Source: a virus. Taken from it: a stretch of 20,785 nt of DNA. Below are positions 7,111-15,338 of this stretch, piece after piece. The notes beneath the pieces are model-generated. The model was not told where the DNA came from. It did no database searches and saw only the letters and a program-made list of their open reading frames with translations. The stretch's first letter is position 1. Every line of letters begins with the position of its first letter. The DNA is taken from the IMG/VR virus record IMGVR_UViG_3300020213_000131, positions 1 to 20,785 of that record, one strand, 5' to 3'. The position numbers were made by a program, and so were the translations under genes.

Positions 7111-9309
7111 GTGGCAGCTAAAATAACAAAGACAAAAGATCCTTCGCCACAGTTTGCCCGCGACCTTGACAGCTACATGCAAAAAAGCTTTGACATGGGC
7201 AGCAATGAGTCAGTTTCCAATGAGCTTTGGAGTAGCGAGAACAAAGCGTTCATGGACGCGAGCACCCTGAAGTCTCTGTTCTTCACAGAGGATTGGGTCT
7301 ACATCATATGTGATCTCATCGCGAACAAGATCAGCTCACAGCCGCTAAAAGTAATGCGCGCCGTGGTGTCAGGCGAGTCAGAGTCCGTCGAGCCGATGCC
7401 CGAGCACCCGCTCAACGCTCTCATCGAGCAGCCCAATGAGTGGCAAGACTATTCGCAGTGGATGTACAACACCGTTGTTGAGCTGTACCTCATGGGCAAC
7501 GCGATCATTTGGAACGCACCGAGGTCAGGGCAGCTCTTGACAATGCCCTCTGAGAACGTGGCGATGCAGTTTAACGAGAAGGGCAAGCTCACCACCTATT
7601 CGGTGTATGAGACTTCTGAGCTCCTCGCTATGCAAGACCTCGGGAGTAAGACGGACTTTAACCCAAGTAGCATCATCCATGTGCGTCGTCCCAATCCTTC
7701 AAGCCTTTTGTGGGGACTCTCTCCGTTTATTCCAGGTAAGCGGTCCATACTTTTCAACAGATATTCTACAGACTACCTCAATGCGTTTTATCTAAAGCAG
7801 GCTACTCCAGGCTTGGCCCTGTCCCTTGACCGCAATGTCAACGAAGACGTGGCGCTTAGGCAGCTGCGGAGCTTTGAGAGTTCCTATCAAGGACGGAAGA
7901 ACCAACGGCGCACGCTCATCTTGCCCAAGGGTGTAAGCGCCACGACGCTGACCCATACGCTTAGCGATCAAAAGCTCATTGAGCATATCAATCAGAACCG
8001 CGAGACGATTTGCGCGCTGCTTAAAGTGCCTAAGCACGAGCTCTCGCTGCAAACGGCGGGGAGTTTAGGTAGCGAGGAGTACAAGACCGCGATCAGAAAC
8101 TTCTGGGAAGCCTGCCTCATTCCTGGAATGCGGTTCATCGAAGGCGCGATGACCAAGTTCTTTCAGGTCCAGCTTGGTGAGGATGCTTTCTTTCAGTTTG
8201 ACCTAAGTAGCGTCGATTCACTCAAGGATGATCTTAGGAACAAAGCCGAGACCGCAGCCGTGATGCTTACTGCTGGACTGTCAATCAATGAAGTTCGTCA
8301 ACAGGTGTGGCAGCAAGAGCCGTCAGCCGCACAGGGGTCTAATGATCCTTATGTGCTAGTACAAAAAGCGGGGCAGGTGGCGACACTAGCTACTGGTTTT
8401 TCTTCTTTGTTGCAAGCACCAGAAGGCGAGGTCAAGGTCAACGCACCGAACGCCAAGATAAATATCACACCGCAGATCGAGAATTTTCGCGATCATGTGG
8501 TCAAGCAACTTATCGACGAGGAGAGCAGAACACTTTCCGAGTTAGGACGAGCGGCGACCGACTTGCTTGTGGGCATGACCGCAACAGCCATCGACGTGGT
8601 GGACAGGGAAAACAAGGCGACGGGGTTCATCAGCATGAAGGCCCTACCCACGAAGCGTGTTCTATCTAGGAAGATAAAGCAGGCGCTCACCGATAAGTTT
8701 GAAGAGGAGTGGCAGGGTCAAGTTGCTAAGACTTTGAAGGTGAGTGTTGACCTGGGCTACGACCAGCAGCTCCAGGTCATTTTCAATCCGAAGGCGAAGT
8801 TAGAAGTCGAGGCGCTCCGAGCTCGCGACGGGGAGAAACGTCGCTTGATACTCGAGGCAAGAGGGCTCGACTCGTTTCATAATATCAGTGATACGCACAC
8901 CGAGCGCATAATGGTTGCGATTACTGAAGGGCAAAAGAAGGGGCAGTCCGTCAGCACGATCATGCGCTCAGTGGCCGAGCTCCTTGGTACTCCGAAACAA
9001 TTGGCGGGGAAGGCTGAGACAATTGCTAGGACCGAGACCCTCACAGCTGTGTCCATAGGCCAAGCGGCTGCCTTGCGAAACGCCAAAGAAGTCATGCCAG
9101 GTCTAAAGAAAGCCTGGTTGACCGCAGGCGATAACCGTGTGCGCGATAGTCACCAGGCTTTGAACGGCGATGTCATTGACGCTGATGCGAAGTTCGCGAA
9201 CGGCCTAGACCACCCCCGCGATGTCGATGCCACCGAGCCTGGGAGCGTGGTGAATTGTCGGTGTAATTTGCTAATTATTCCTCCTAACGAGAAACTGGAG
9301 ATAACATGA
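7111..9309 (+). CDS. Portal protein fused to MuF-like minor head domain
   Basis: At 732 residues this is much longer than a usual HK97-type portal. The first part (about 1-430) has portal features: HPLNALIEQPNEWQDYSQWM, VVELYLMGNAIIW, FIPGKRSILFNRYSTDYLN and SLGSEEYKTAIRNFWEACL. It would form the dodecameric vertex ring for DNA passage. The last part (about 590-725) is a MuF/gp7-type minor head domain: TIARTETLTAVSIGQ, RDSHQALNGDVID (from about 677) and DHPRDVDATEPGS followed by NCRC. Start is GTG directly after the terminase stop, with GAGG five bases before it. The frame is open throughout, so this is a true fusion rather than two genes. Confidence 0.93.
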   Translation: MAAKITKTKDPSPQFARDLDSYMQKSFDMGSNESVSNELWSSENKAFMDASTLKSLFFTEDWVYIICDLIANKISSQPLKVMRAVVSGESESVEPMPEHPLNALIEQPNEWQDYSQWMYNTVVELYLMGNAIIWNAPRSGQLLTMPSENVAMQFNEKGKLTTYSVYETSELLAMQDLGSKTDFNPSSIIHVRRPNPSSLLWGLSPFIPGKRSILFNRYSTDYLNAFYLKQATPGLALSLDRNVNEDVALRQLRSFESSYQGRKNQRRTLILPKGVSATTLTHTLSDQKLIEHINQNRETICALLKVPKHELSLQTAGSLGSEEYKTAIRNFWEACLIPGMRFIEGAMTKFFQVQLGEDAFFQFDLSSVDSLKDDLRNKAETAAVMLTAGLSINEVRQQVWQQEPSAAQGSNDPYVLVQKAGQVATLATGFSSLLQAPEGEVKVNAPNAKINITPQIENFRDHVVKQLIDEESRTLSELGRAATDLLVGMTATAIDVVDRENKATGFISMKALPTKRVLSRKIKQALTDKFEEEWQGQVAKTLKVSVDLGYDQQLQVIFNPKAKLEVEALRARDGEKRRLILEARGLDSFHNISDTHTERIMVAITEGQKKGQSVSTIMRSVAELLGTPKQLAGKAETIARTETLTAVSIGQAAALRNAKEVMPGLKKAWLTAGDNRVRDSHQALNGDVIDADAKFANGLDHPRDVDATEPGSVVNCRCNLLIIPPNEKLEIT

Positions 9310-10847
9310 CCATCAAGAAGTTGAAGATCGACCTGAACCTAAAGAAGATCGCTTGCGCCGACACGTTTGATGTCAAGCAGGCGAGCACAGGTATTTCGAT
9401 TGAGGGCTTTGCCAACAAGGCGACCGTGGACCGTGGTGACGAGATGATCTCCACGGATGCTTGGGAGCTCGACAACTTCAAGAGAAACCCAATCATCCTT
9501 TTCAACCACGGTATGGATACCCTTGGCGGTACACCCGTGGGGCGCGCTACTGAGATCAAGCAGACGTCGGAGGGTCTTTACCTGAAGGTGAAGATGTCTA
9601 ACAGCAACGCGCCAGGTATCGCCATGGTGCGCGGCCTGGTGGAAGAGCGGATCCTTAAAGCTTTCTCTGTGGGGTTTAACCCAAAGCAGATGGACACTGT
9701 GCAGATCGACGGAAAATCCATCAAGAAGATCACCAAAGCAGAACTGTTTGAAGTATCCATCGTAGGCGTACCTATGAACCAGGACAGTCTTTTTGAGCTG
9801 TCTGAGAAATCCCTCACCACAAAAAGCTTTCATCAACTCAAAGGCGAGATCCTGAAAGCCAAGCAAGCAACGAAGGCACAAGAGATTGAAGAACTGCTCG
9901 CGCAAAGTCCTTGCCGTAAAGATGTCATTGCGGAAGTGGCCAAGTCTCAGAAGCTTGAGCATTCGGAGCTACTGGACATGCTGGCAGGTGACACAGATAT
10001 ACCCGATGCTGTCATCGCTGCTTTTCCATTGGCCATAAAGCAGGTGGATCTAAAACTTGTGCTCGAGGAAGCACTCTCGGCACTCGATGCTGGTGCTGAC
10101 CAGAGCGCGGTCCTAGCGGAGTTAACCGACAAACTAAAGGAACCGTCTGATGAAGAAAAACCAGCCGACCCGCCAGCCGACCCAGCGCAAGGCAGCAAAG
10201 AAGAAACTGCGGGGCAAGGAGAAACGGACCCAGCTGCTCAAGACCCAGCAACGCAAGAAGGCGATCCAAAAGCTGGTAAAGAAGATCCAAAACTTAAGGC
10301 AGACTTCCAATCCTGCGTAAATGAAATGGTCCCTATGCTCGTGGCTGAAGGCAAGCCGCAAGATGAAGCCGTCGCGATGGCAATTGCAAAATGCCAAGAG
10401 CAGGGTAAATGCCAGCTCACCCCCGCCTCCAAGCTGGCCGTATACGGTGAAGTGTTCGTGCGCCTCGCCGCAGGCGACTTGGTCTTGGTGGAGTCCGAGG
10501 TGATTGCGTTCAAAGCGGGTTCAGAAGTGAAGGAGGTCAGCCAGGAGGCTCAGGGAGATCAAGCGCCAACAACTCCAGTTAAGACGGATCCATCCGAAAA
10601 TGATTTTGGTAGCCCTTTTTTAGAAGCGGCTAACCAGACCAATGTACTTTTGGGAGCACTAATAAACGAGATACAGAAATTATCCAGTAAAATGGATGGA
10701 TTAACAAATCAAAGTTCCCTACAATCAAGTCAAGATACAAGTAAAGTTTCCGATGCAACCACCGATGCAATAGCAAGCGCGTCGAATGATCATGCGGAAA
10801 AGAGGCTAGATTCTTTGAATCAAAGGCTGAAGAATCTAGGTTATTAA
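9306..10847 (+). CDS. HK97-type prohead protease (S78) with scaffold-like C-terminus
   Basis: The 513-residue product starts at ATG in an ATGA overlap with the portal gene. Residues 1-170 are an S78 prohead protease: GFANKATVDRGDEM, FNHGMDTLGGTPVG with catalytic H68, RILKAFSVGFNP with nucleophile S121, and AELFEVSIVGVPMN. It would cleave capsid and scaffold during maturation. The rest is unusual in length. It has a helical part, a long Pro/Asp/Glu-rich linker (DEEKPADPPADPAQG onwards), a helical DFQSCVNEMVPMLVAEG to AIAKCQEQGKC segment with paired cysteines, and a Ser/Asn-rich tail ending HAEKRLDSLNQRLKNLGY. This suggests protease and internal scaffold made as one chain, removed after assembly. 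The last 250 coding bases are more AT-rich than the rest. Confidence 0.9.
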   Translation: MTIKKLKIDLNLKKIACADTFDVKQASTGISIEGFANKATVDRGDEMISTDAWELDNFKRNPIILFNHGMDTLGGTPVGRATEIKQTSEGLYLKVKMSNSNAPGIAMVRGLVEERILKAFSVGFNPKQMDTVQIDGKSIKKITKAELFEVSIVGVPMNQDSLFELSEKSLTTKSFHQLKGEILKAKQATKAQEIEELLAQSPCRKDVIAEVAKSQKLEHSELLDMLAGDTDIPDAVIAAFPLAIKQVDLKLVLEEALSALDAGADQSAVLAELTDKLKEPSDEEKPADPPADPAQGSKEETAGQGETDPAAQDPATQEGDPKAGKEDPKLKADFQSCVNEMVPMLVAEGKPQDEAVAMAIAKCQEQGKCQLTPASKLAVYGEVFVRLAAGDLVLVESEVIAFKAGSEVKEVSQEAQGDQAPTTPVKTDPSENDFGSPFLEAANQTNVLLGALINEIQKLSSKMDGLTNQSSLQSSQDTSKVSDATTDAIASASNDHAEKRLDSLNQRLKNLGY

Positions 10848-10885
10848 TTACATTAAAAGCCGTTATAAATTAGGAGGCTTCTTAG

Positions 10886-12244
10886 ATGACACCAGAAGAA
10901 ATTAAGGCTCTTGAAGCGCGTGTAACGAAAGCGGAAGACGCGGCCAAGAAAGCTGAACAAGATACGGTTACTGCTTTGGCAGCTGGCACCAAAGCAACTT
11001 CGCACGTCAACAGTGACGAGAGCCGCGCTCTCCGTTACTTCGGTGCAAGTTCCGTAAAACAACTTCTGGAAGTCAACACTGGGCACCCTGATTTCAAGGG
11101 CGTTCCTGAAGAACTGAAGACGCTTGTTGTTTCTCTGAAAAGAGATTTCGACATCTCGCGCCTCAACCAACAGATTTTCCACGGCGAGCAACGCGACAGC
11201 GGCGACATGCCTGGGCACGTCAAAGGTATCGTTGACGGGAGCTACTTCGCCAAGCATGTGCTTGCACCAAAGCTGAAAGCTTTCGGGTCCACCGTCGTGG
11301 GTGGCGGTGATGAGTGGGTACCAACGATGGTATCCAGCCAATTCATCGAAGAATTTGAACTCGACCGCCAAGTGGTCGATCAATTCAAAACGATCAACAT
11401 GCCTTCAAGTCCATTTGATGTGCCCATCCAAACCGCAGTTACCCAAGCGCGTATTCAGCCAGAGTCTTGCGACCCTGCTGACAACAGCGCTTCGGCCAGC
11501 TTCGGCACGAGCAAGCTAACCCTTCAGGCTACCAAGCTTGTAGAGTCGATGTGCTTGCCAGAAGAACTCAACGAAGATTCGGCTGTGCAGATCCTCGCAC
11601 TCGTGCGCGGTGAAGTCAGCACTGCTCAAGCACGAGCTTGGGAAGCAGCCATCATGAACGGCGACACCACTGGTCCTCACATGGACGCAGACGTTACCGC
11701 AGCGACCGATGCTCGCAAGGCTTGGAAGGGTCTTCGCAAATTGGCTTTGGCCAACTCTGCATCGGTCAACTTCTCAGCAGCCGCAGTCACGGTTGCTAAC
11801 CTTCGCGCCATGCGAGTCATGATGGGCAAGTTTGGTGTGTCTGAACGGAACTTGACCTGGTTGGTTTCCTCCAAGATCTATAACCAATTTCTCGCACTGC
11901 CTGAAGTCAGCACAGTCGAGAAGTTTGGCCCGAACGCGACCATCCTTCGCGGGGCACTCGCGGCTCTCGATGGTATCCCCATCGTCATCAGCGAGTATTC
12001 ACGCGACGACTTGACCGCAGCCGGTGTTAACGCAGCTTTGCTCAGCACTTTCTCCAGTGTTATGTTGGTCAACCGCAGCCGCTTCATGTGGGGCGTTCGT
12101 CGTCCCATCCGTGTTCGCGCCTCGATGGATCCAACGCCTCCAGGAGACCGCTGGTTGCTGGCATCCTGGTGGAGAGGTGATTTCAAGGGCTTGCCACAGA
12201 GTGCTTCGGAGACATCCGTTGTCCTCGGTAGGAACATCCTCTAG
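10886..12244 (+). CDS. Major capsid protein, HK97 fold
   Basis: This 452-residue shell protein has the best ribosome site of the window (AGGAGG, eight bases before ATG), fitting high expression. The N-terminal segment TPEEIKALEARVTKAEDAAK is a coiled-coil delta-domain-like scaffold region, likely cut off by the upstream protease. The body has GGDEWVPTMVSSQFIEEFEL, MPSSPFDVPIQTA, CLPEELNEDSAVQILALVRG and WEAAIMNGDTTGPHMDADV, features of the N-arm, spine helix and P-domain. The end shows LAALDGIPIVISEYSRDDL and NRSRFMWGVRRPIRVRAS, the usual A-domain close. A terminator lies 27 bases downstream of the stop. Confidence 0.92.
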   Translation: MTPEEIKALEARVTKAEDAAKKAEQDTVTALAAGTKATSHVNSDESRALRYFGASSVKQLLEVNTGHPDFKGVPEELKTLVVSLKRDFDISRLNQQIFHGEQRDSGDMPGHVKGIVDGSYFAKHVLAPKLKAFGSTVVGGGDEWVPTMVSSQFIEEFELDRQVVDQFKTINMPSSPFDVPIQTAVTQARIQPESCDPADNSASASFGTSKLTLQATKLVESMCLPEELNEDSAVQILALVRGEVSTAQARAWEAAIMNGDTTGPHMDADVTAATDARKAWKGLRKLALANSASVNFSAAAVTVANLRAMRVMMGKFGVSERNLTWLVSSKIYNQFLALPEVSTVEKFGPNATILRGALAALDGIPIVISEYSRDDLTAAGVNAALLSTFSSVMLVNRSRFMWGVRRPIRVRASMDPTPPGDRWLLASWWRGDFKGLPQSASETSVVLGRNIL

Positions 12245-12271
12245 GTAGAAAAGCTAATTATTACTTAGACT

Positions 12272-12308
12272 AGGGGGGCTCGGGGAAACCCAGCTCCCCT
12301 TATTTTTT
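12272..12308 (+). terminator. Rho-independent terminator after capsid gene
   Basis: AGGGGGGCT at 12272-12280 pairs with AGCTCCCCT at 12292-12300 with one G-T wobble. Inside, GGG and CCC pair around a GAAA loop. TATTTTTT follows directly. The stem is strong and GC-rich with a T-tract, in the gap between the capsid gene and the next one. It would cut down transcription beyond the capsid gene. Confidence 0.85.
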
Positions 12309-12318
12309 AAGGTGGGTC

Positions 12319-13161
12319 ATGGCTGAAACTCCTACCTCAGTCTTCCTTGGGGAGTTTGAAACAAAAGCTCTGCTGGACTTGGAAGTTCGTCCAGCCGGTA
12401 CATACATTGTCAAGATGATGGTGAGGTGCAACTCCCTTCTGTCCTCGGTGTTTATCAAGGCAGCTGGCGGCGGAACGGTAAAAGTAAACTACTTTGACAC
12501 CACGACGGGAGACACCAACTCTTCCGAGCGTTTTGATCTGGATAGCCATGTACTTCAGTCGGCCAGCGGGGTCACTGACAGGATTCTCGTCTCTCGGATC
12601 CACAACAAACCACACCTTGAGGTCATCGTTACAGGTGGCCCGGTGGAGTTTGGCGTGTACGTCACAGCGGTCACTTCTTCTGCATCGGATCTGGACACTA
12701 ATCTTGTCTTTGATGCAGAGGCATTCTTCACTAGTCAGAATAAGGGTCTGCCAGCCGTCACCCTTGATGATAGCGAGAACAAGCTATACTTTCTTCGTAG
12801 CAACCAGGGCAAGCTCACCATTGAGCAGGATTTCGGTACGATCAACCCCTTGCGGGGAAGCAACATGGTCGCCGCACTGGCGACGGTGGTACTTACTTCA
12901 GCGGTGGTCCCAGTCGGGAAGGTGTGGCGACTCAGAAGACTTGAGGGACAGTGCAGGGCACATGGTTTCTTTGAAGTTTTTGTAGATGCTTTGTTAGTCG
13001 CCAAGACCAATAGCTCGGCGGCTTGTGAGAACTCAAAATTTAGTTTTGACCCGTTCGGGGAAGCGGTGGCCGGGGAAACCGTTGAAGTACACTATACTAA
13101 TAGCCACGGGCCTACTGTCCCCGTTACCTCGTTTCTTTTCACTACAGAAGCGACAGCCTAA
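12319..13161 (+). CDS. Unrecognised beta-rich virion-type protein
   Basis: The 280-residue product has an AAGGTGG ribosome site seven bases before a clear ATG. It lacks a signal peptide or membrane helix and is dominated by alternating strands: YIVKMMVRCNSLLSSVFIK, LEVIVTGGPVEFGVYVTAV, and GKVWRLRRLEGQCRAHGFFE with FVDALLVAKTNSSA. That pattern suggests one or two beta-sandwich domains. Its place after the capsid gene and its composition suggest a capsid decoration or head-fibre protein. I cannot name a family. It starts a run of four such genes that ends at 15338. Confidence 0.75.
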   Translation: MAETPTSVFLGEFETKALLDLEVRPAGTYIVKMMVRCNSLLSSVFIKAAGGGTVKVNYFDTTTGDTNSSERFDLDSHVLQSASGVTDRILVSRIHNKPHLEVIVTGGPVEFGVYVTAVTSSASDLDTNLVFDAEAFFTSQNKGLPAVTLDDSENKLYFLRSNQGKLTIEQDFGTINPLRGSNMVAALATVVLTSAVVPVGKVWRLRRLEGQCRAHGFFEVFVDALLVAKTNSSAACENSKFSFDPFGEAVAGETVEVHYTNSHGPTVPVTSFLFTTEATA

Positions 13162-13233
13162 ACCATTCCGAAAACCGGACGACAAGGGGAAGGCTAGGCG
13201 GTTCTAGCTACCAAACACTTAGGAGATTTAGAC

Positions 13234-13782
13234 ATGGCTGACCCACGCACAAGTTTTACGATCCTCGAAGATTCAAGTTCCCAGGCCGGGCTACCCCTCC
13301 ACAAAGCCCTGGAAGGCGACGCCATTGCGTCGATCAACGCCCACGGCGCGTTGGTTGCAAAGAACGGTACTAACTTCGCATACCTGAAAGTGGACCCTTC
13401 AACGGGCGCCCTTCTTGTCACCGATGAAACGGCAGGCGTTTGCTTAAAAGCAAAGGGCGAAACAGCGGCTGGCTCAGCAACGCTTGTGGTTGTTACTGGG
13501 GCGACCATTACGCTGGCCGTCAGCATGGTCTATAATAAACTCGGTTTTCTTGTCTCATGCCGACGGGACGCTCTTTTCCAAATTATTTGGAACAATGGCG
13601 GCGTTGAAACTATTCTAGGTGAGATTGTGGTCGGCTCCGGTGCTTATACGGTGTCCAGTGAACTTCACTGCCTTCAATTCACCTCGGGCGCAGTGGGCAC
13701 CCAAGAACTTAAACTGAAGGCCATGAACTTTGAGGCATTGTCATCCTTGCGCGGCTCTTTAACCGTGGAAGAAGTTCAGTAA
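13234..13782 (+). CDS. Unrecognised virion-type protein
   Basis: This 182-residue protein follows an AGGAG site. It begins MADPRTSFTILEDSSSQAGL and has strand-rich segments such as HGALVAKNGTNFAYLKVDPS, SMVYNKLGFLVSCRRDALFQ and SSELHCLQFTSGAVGTQELK. The last third vaguely recalls the last third of the preceding 280-residue protein in strand order, which would suit a shared beta-sandwich, but I see no firm sequence match. A decoration or adsorption role is plausible from context; none is shown. Confidence 0.7.
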   Translation: MADPRTSFTILEDSSSQAGLPLHKALEGDAIASINAHGALVAKNGTNFAYLKVDPSTGALLVTDETAGVCLKAKGETAAGSATLVVVTGATITLAVSMVYNKLGFLVSCRRDALFQIIWNNGGVETILGEIVVGSGAYTVSSELHCLQFTSGAVGTQELKLKAMNFEALSSLRGSLTVEEVQ

Positions 13783-13794
13783 GGGAAGCGGTGA

Positions 13795-14883
13795 ATGGGT
13801 AAGCTAACAAAACTTCTAGCGTTGGGGGCGCTCCTTTTCTGGGGCGCTCCTTCCTTTTCCGTTGATTCTGAACCTGTCATGAAGACAAAGATTTGCAATC
13901 CGTCTGAACTATACTGTGCTGAAGTCTCTTCAATTAACGCTCTGAAGACTGACGCAACCATCACAAGTACGGTTGGTTCATACATCGACAAGGATGGGTT
14001 CACTTACGGTTCGGACAAATTCAACCCCACGGGTGGCATTTATCAGGACACTTCACCAGGGCTAACGACGGGGACGGTTGGCGTGTCACGGATGACAGCC
14101 AATCGGGCGCTACATGTGAACTTAAGGGATTCAAGCGGGACTGAGTTTGCCACAATTAACAATCCTCTGATTATTGCCCCTGCTAATTCGACCGGAGTAT
14201 TTAGAATAGGCGATGTGACCACGGCATCTACGGCCCTAGCGGTAGTGCGCCGGACGGCTTACACAGAGCCAGCTTCAAATGCACAACGCTCTATCGTCTC
14301 TGCCAGCGCAAATGACTCTTCAGCGGGGACCGGGGCAAGAACTGTGCAGATACAATATTGTACCGTTGCGGGGGTGTGTGGCCTTTTTGAAACGGTGACA
14401 CTGAACGGCACAACCGCTGTTAATACCGTAGCGACAAACATTTGTTACATCGAAAAGATGCTTGTCATGACAGTGGGAAGTACGGCTTCCAATGTCGGAA
14501 TAATCTCCCTTAAGGCAGCAACATCTGGCGGCGGTGTGACCGTTGGGACTATCGCGGCGACAGATAACAGAACTTTTTGGGGGCACCATTACGTCGATAG
14601 TGGAAAAACGATGAATATTTCGGGCGTGTCGGTTTCTCACAGTGGCACAACTGTAGGCTCGGGCGGCGTGTTTATCATCCGGGCCATACCTCTAAATGTG
14701 GCGAACCAAGTTGAGCAGCAAATTTCTGACTTCGTGCGCCTTTATGGTCAGTCGTCTACCTTCTCAAGAAACTACTCTTCCCCGATTCCTATTGTTGGAC
14801 CAGCGCGGGTGCTCATGTATGTGACGCCTGAAACTTCTACCTCTACGGTTTACCGTGGGGCGATGGACTTTTTTGAGCAATAG
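13795..14883 (+). CDS. Virion-module protein with secretion-type signal peptide
   Basis: This 362-residue protein begins MGKLTKLLALGALLFWGAPS: two lysines, a hydrophobic core and an APSFS-like cleavage region near residue 22, as in a Sec signal peptide. The mature part is rich in Thr, Ser, Gly and strands. It includes GTGARTVQIQYC, ETVTLNGTTAVNTVATNI and YIEKMLVMTVGSTASN, a pattern that I recall from other phage virion beta proteins but cannot assign to a named family. The end, FVRLYGQSSTFSRNYSSPIP to YRGAMDFFEQ, looks like a compact C-terminal domain. A signal peptide is odd for an internally assembled head protein. A short hairpin lies in the signal-peptide codons. Confidence 0.75.
   Translation: MGKLTKLLALGALLFWGAPSFSVDSEPVMKTKICNPSELYCAEVSSINALKTDATITSTVGSYIDKDGFTYGSDKFNPTGGIYQDTSPGLTTGTVGVSRMTANRALHVNLRDSSGTEFATINNPLIIAPANSTGVFRIGDVTTASTALAVVRRTAYTEPASNAQRSIVSASANDSSAGTGARTVQIQYCTVAGVCGLFETVTLNGTTAVNTVATNICYIEKMLVMTVGSTASNVGIISLKAATSGGGVTVGTIAATDNRTFWGHHYVDSGKTMNISGVSVSHSGTTVGSGGVFIIRAIPLNVANQVEQQISDFVRLYGQSSTFSRNYSSPIPIVGPARVLMYVTPETSTSTVYRGAMDFFEQ
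13825..13850 (+). other. 10-bp RNA hairpin within signal-peptide codons
   Basis: GGGGCGCTCC occurs twice (13825-13834, 13841-13850) around TTTTCT. In RNA one copy pairs fully with the other, using two G-U pairs. A pyrimidine-rich TTCCTTTTCC follows. The hairpin starts 27 bases after the start codon's last base. It may slow translation or attenuate transcription; that is inference. Confidence 0.6.
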
Positions 14884-14891
14884 AGGAAACC

Positions 14892-15338
14892 ATGCCACAA
14901 GATATTGACCCAGCAACAGGCAGACAAATCATTTTGATGGAAGCATTTGCCTACAAGGGGCAATACGAAGTCAAGGCAACGGGTTTTCGTGGGACAGCTT
15001 TACCGGGGCAAACAACTGCAATTGATTTTGCGGTAGGCAATGAAGACCGGCACATCAATGGTCTACACCTAATTTTAAAAGACCATGCCGAAGCCGATAC
15101 GCTCGGTCTACAAGTCGTGGACGTTGACAACGTGCTAGGCGACGGCGCTGGGCGGGTGCTTAAAACGTTCGGCCTTACCTGGAATGTGGACGAAACAAAG
15201 TCAGACCAGGGACGGGATATTTTTAACTTCGTGGCGCGGCTTCCGGCTGGCGTTTACATTCGGATAAACTACGTCTCCACCGGTGCGGTTAATGTCACAG
15301 TTAAGTTAAACGCTACGCTTCACAAAAAAATAGCATGA
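14892..15338 (+). CDS. Small unrecognised beta-rich virion-type protein
   Basis: This 148-residue protein has GAGG close to its ATG. Strand-rich segments include YEVKATGFRGTALPGQTTAI, DRHINGLHLILKD and the C-terminal LPAGVYIRINYVSTGAVNVT. The last motif resembles the closing strands of beta-sandwich adhesion or decoration domains. It has no cysteines, signal or membrane segment. Its stop overlaps the next ATG (ATGA), which ties it to the cysteine-enzyme candidate that follows. Function unknown. Confidence 0.7.
   Translation: MPQDIDPATGRQIILMEAFAYKGQYEVKATGFRGTALPGQTTAIDFAVGNEDRHINGLHLILKDHAEADTLGLQVVDVDNVLGDGAGRVLKTFGLTWNVDETKSDQGRDIFNFVARLPAGVYIRINYVSTGAVNVTVKLNATLHKKIA

Noticed and set aside
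9339-9962. 207-codon minus-strand ORF opposite the prohead protease
   Set aside because: It mirrors a clearly recognised protease domain, has no ribosome site or partner genes, and its length follows from coding bias on the opposite strand.
10841-10869. Promoter before the capsid gene (TATAAA at 10864-10869)
   Set aside because: The -10-like box has no credible -35 partner at proper spacing and AT-richness makes chance likely.
10853-11383. 176-codon minus-strand ORF opposite the capsid gene
   Set aside because: It covers the capsid ribosome site and N-terminal coding region; no motif or start signal supports it.
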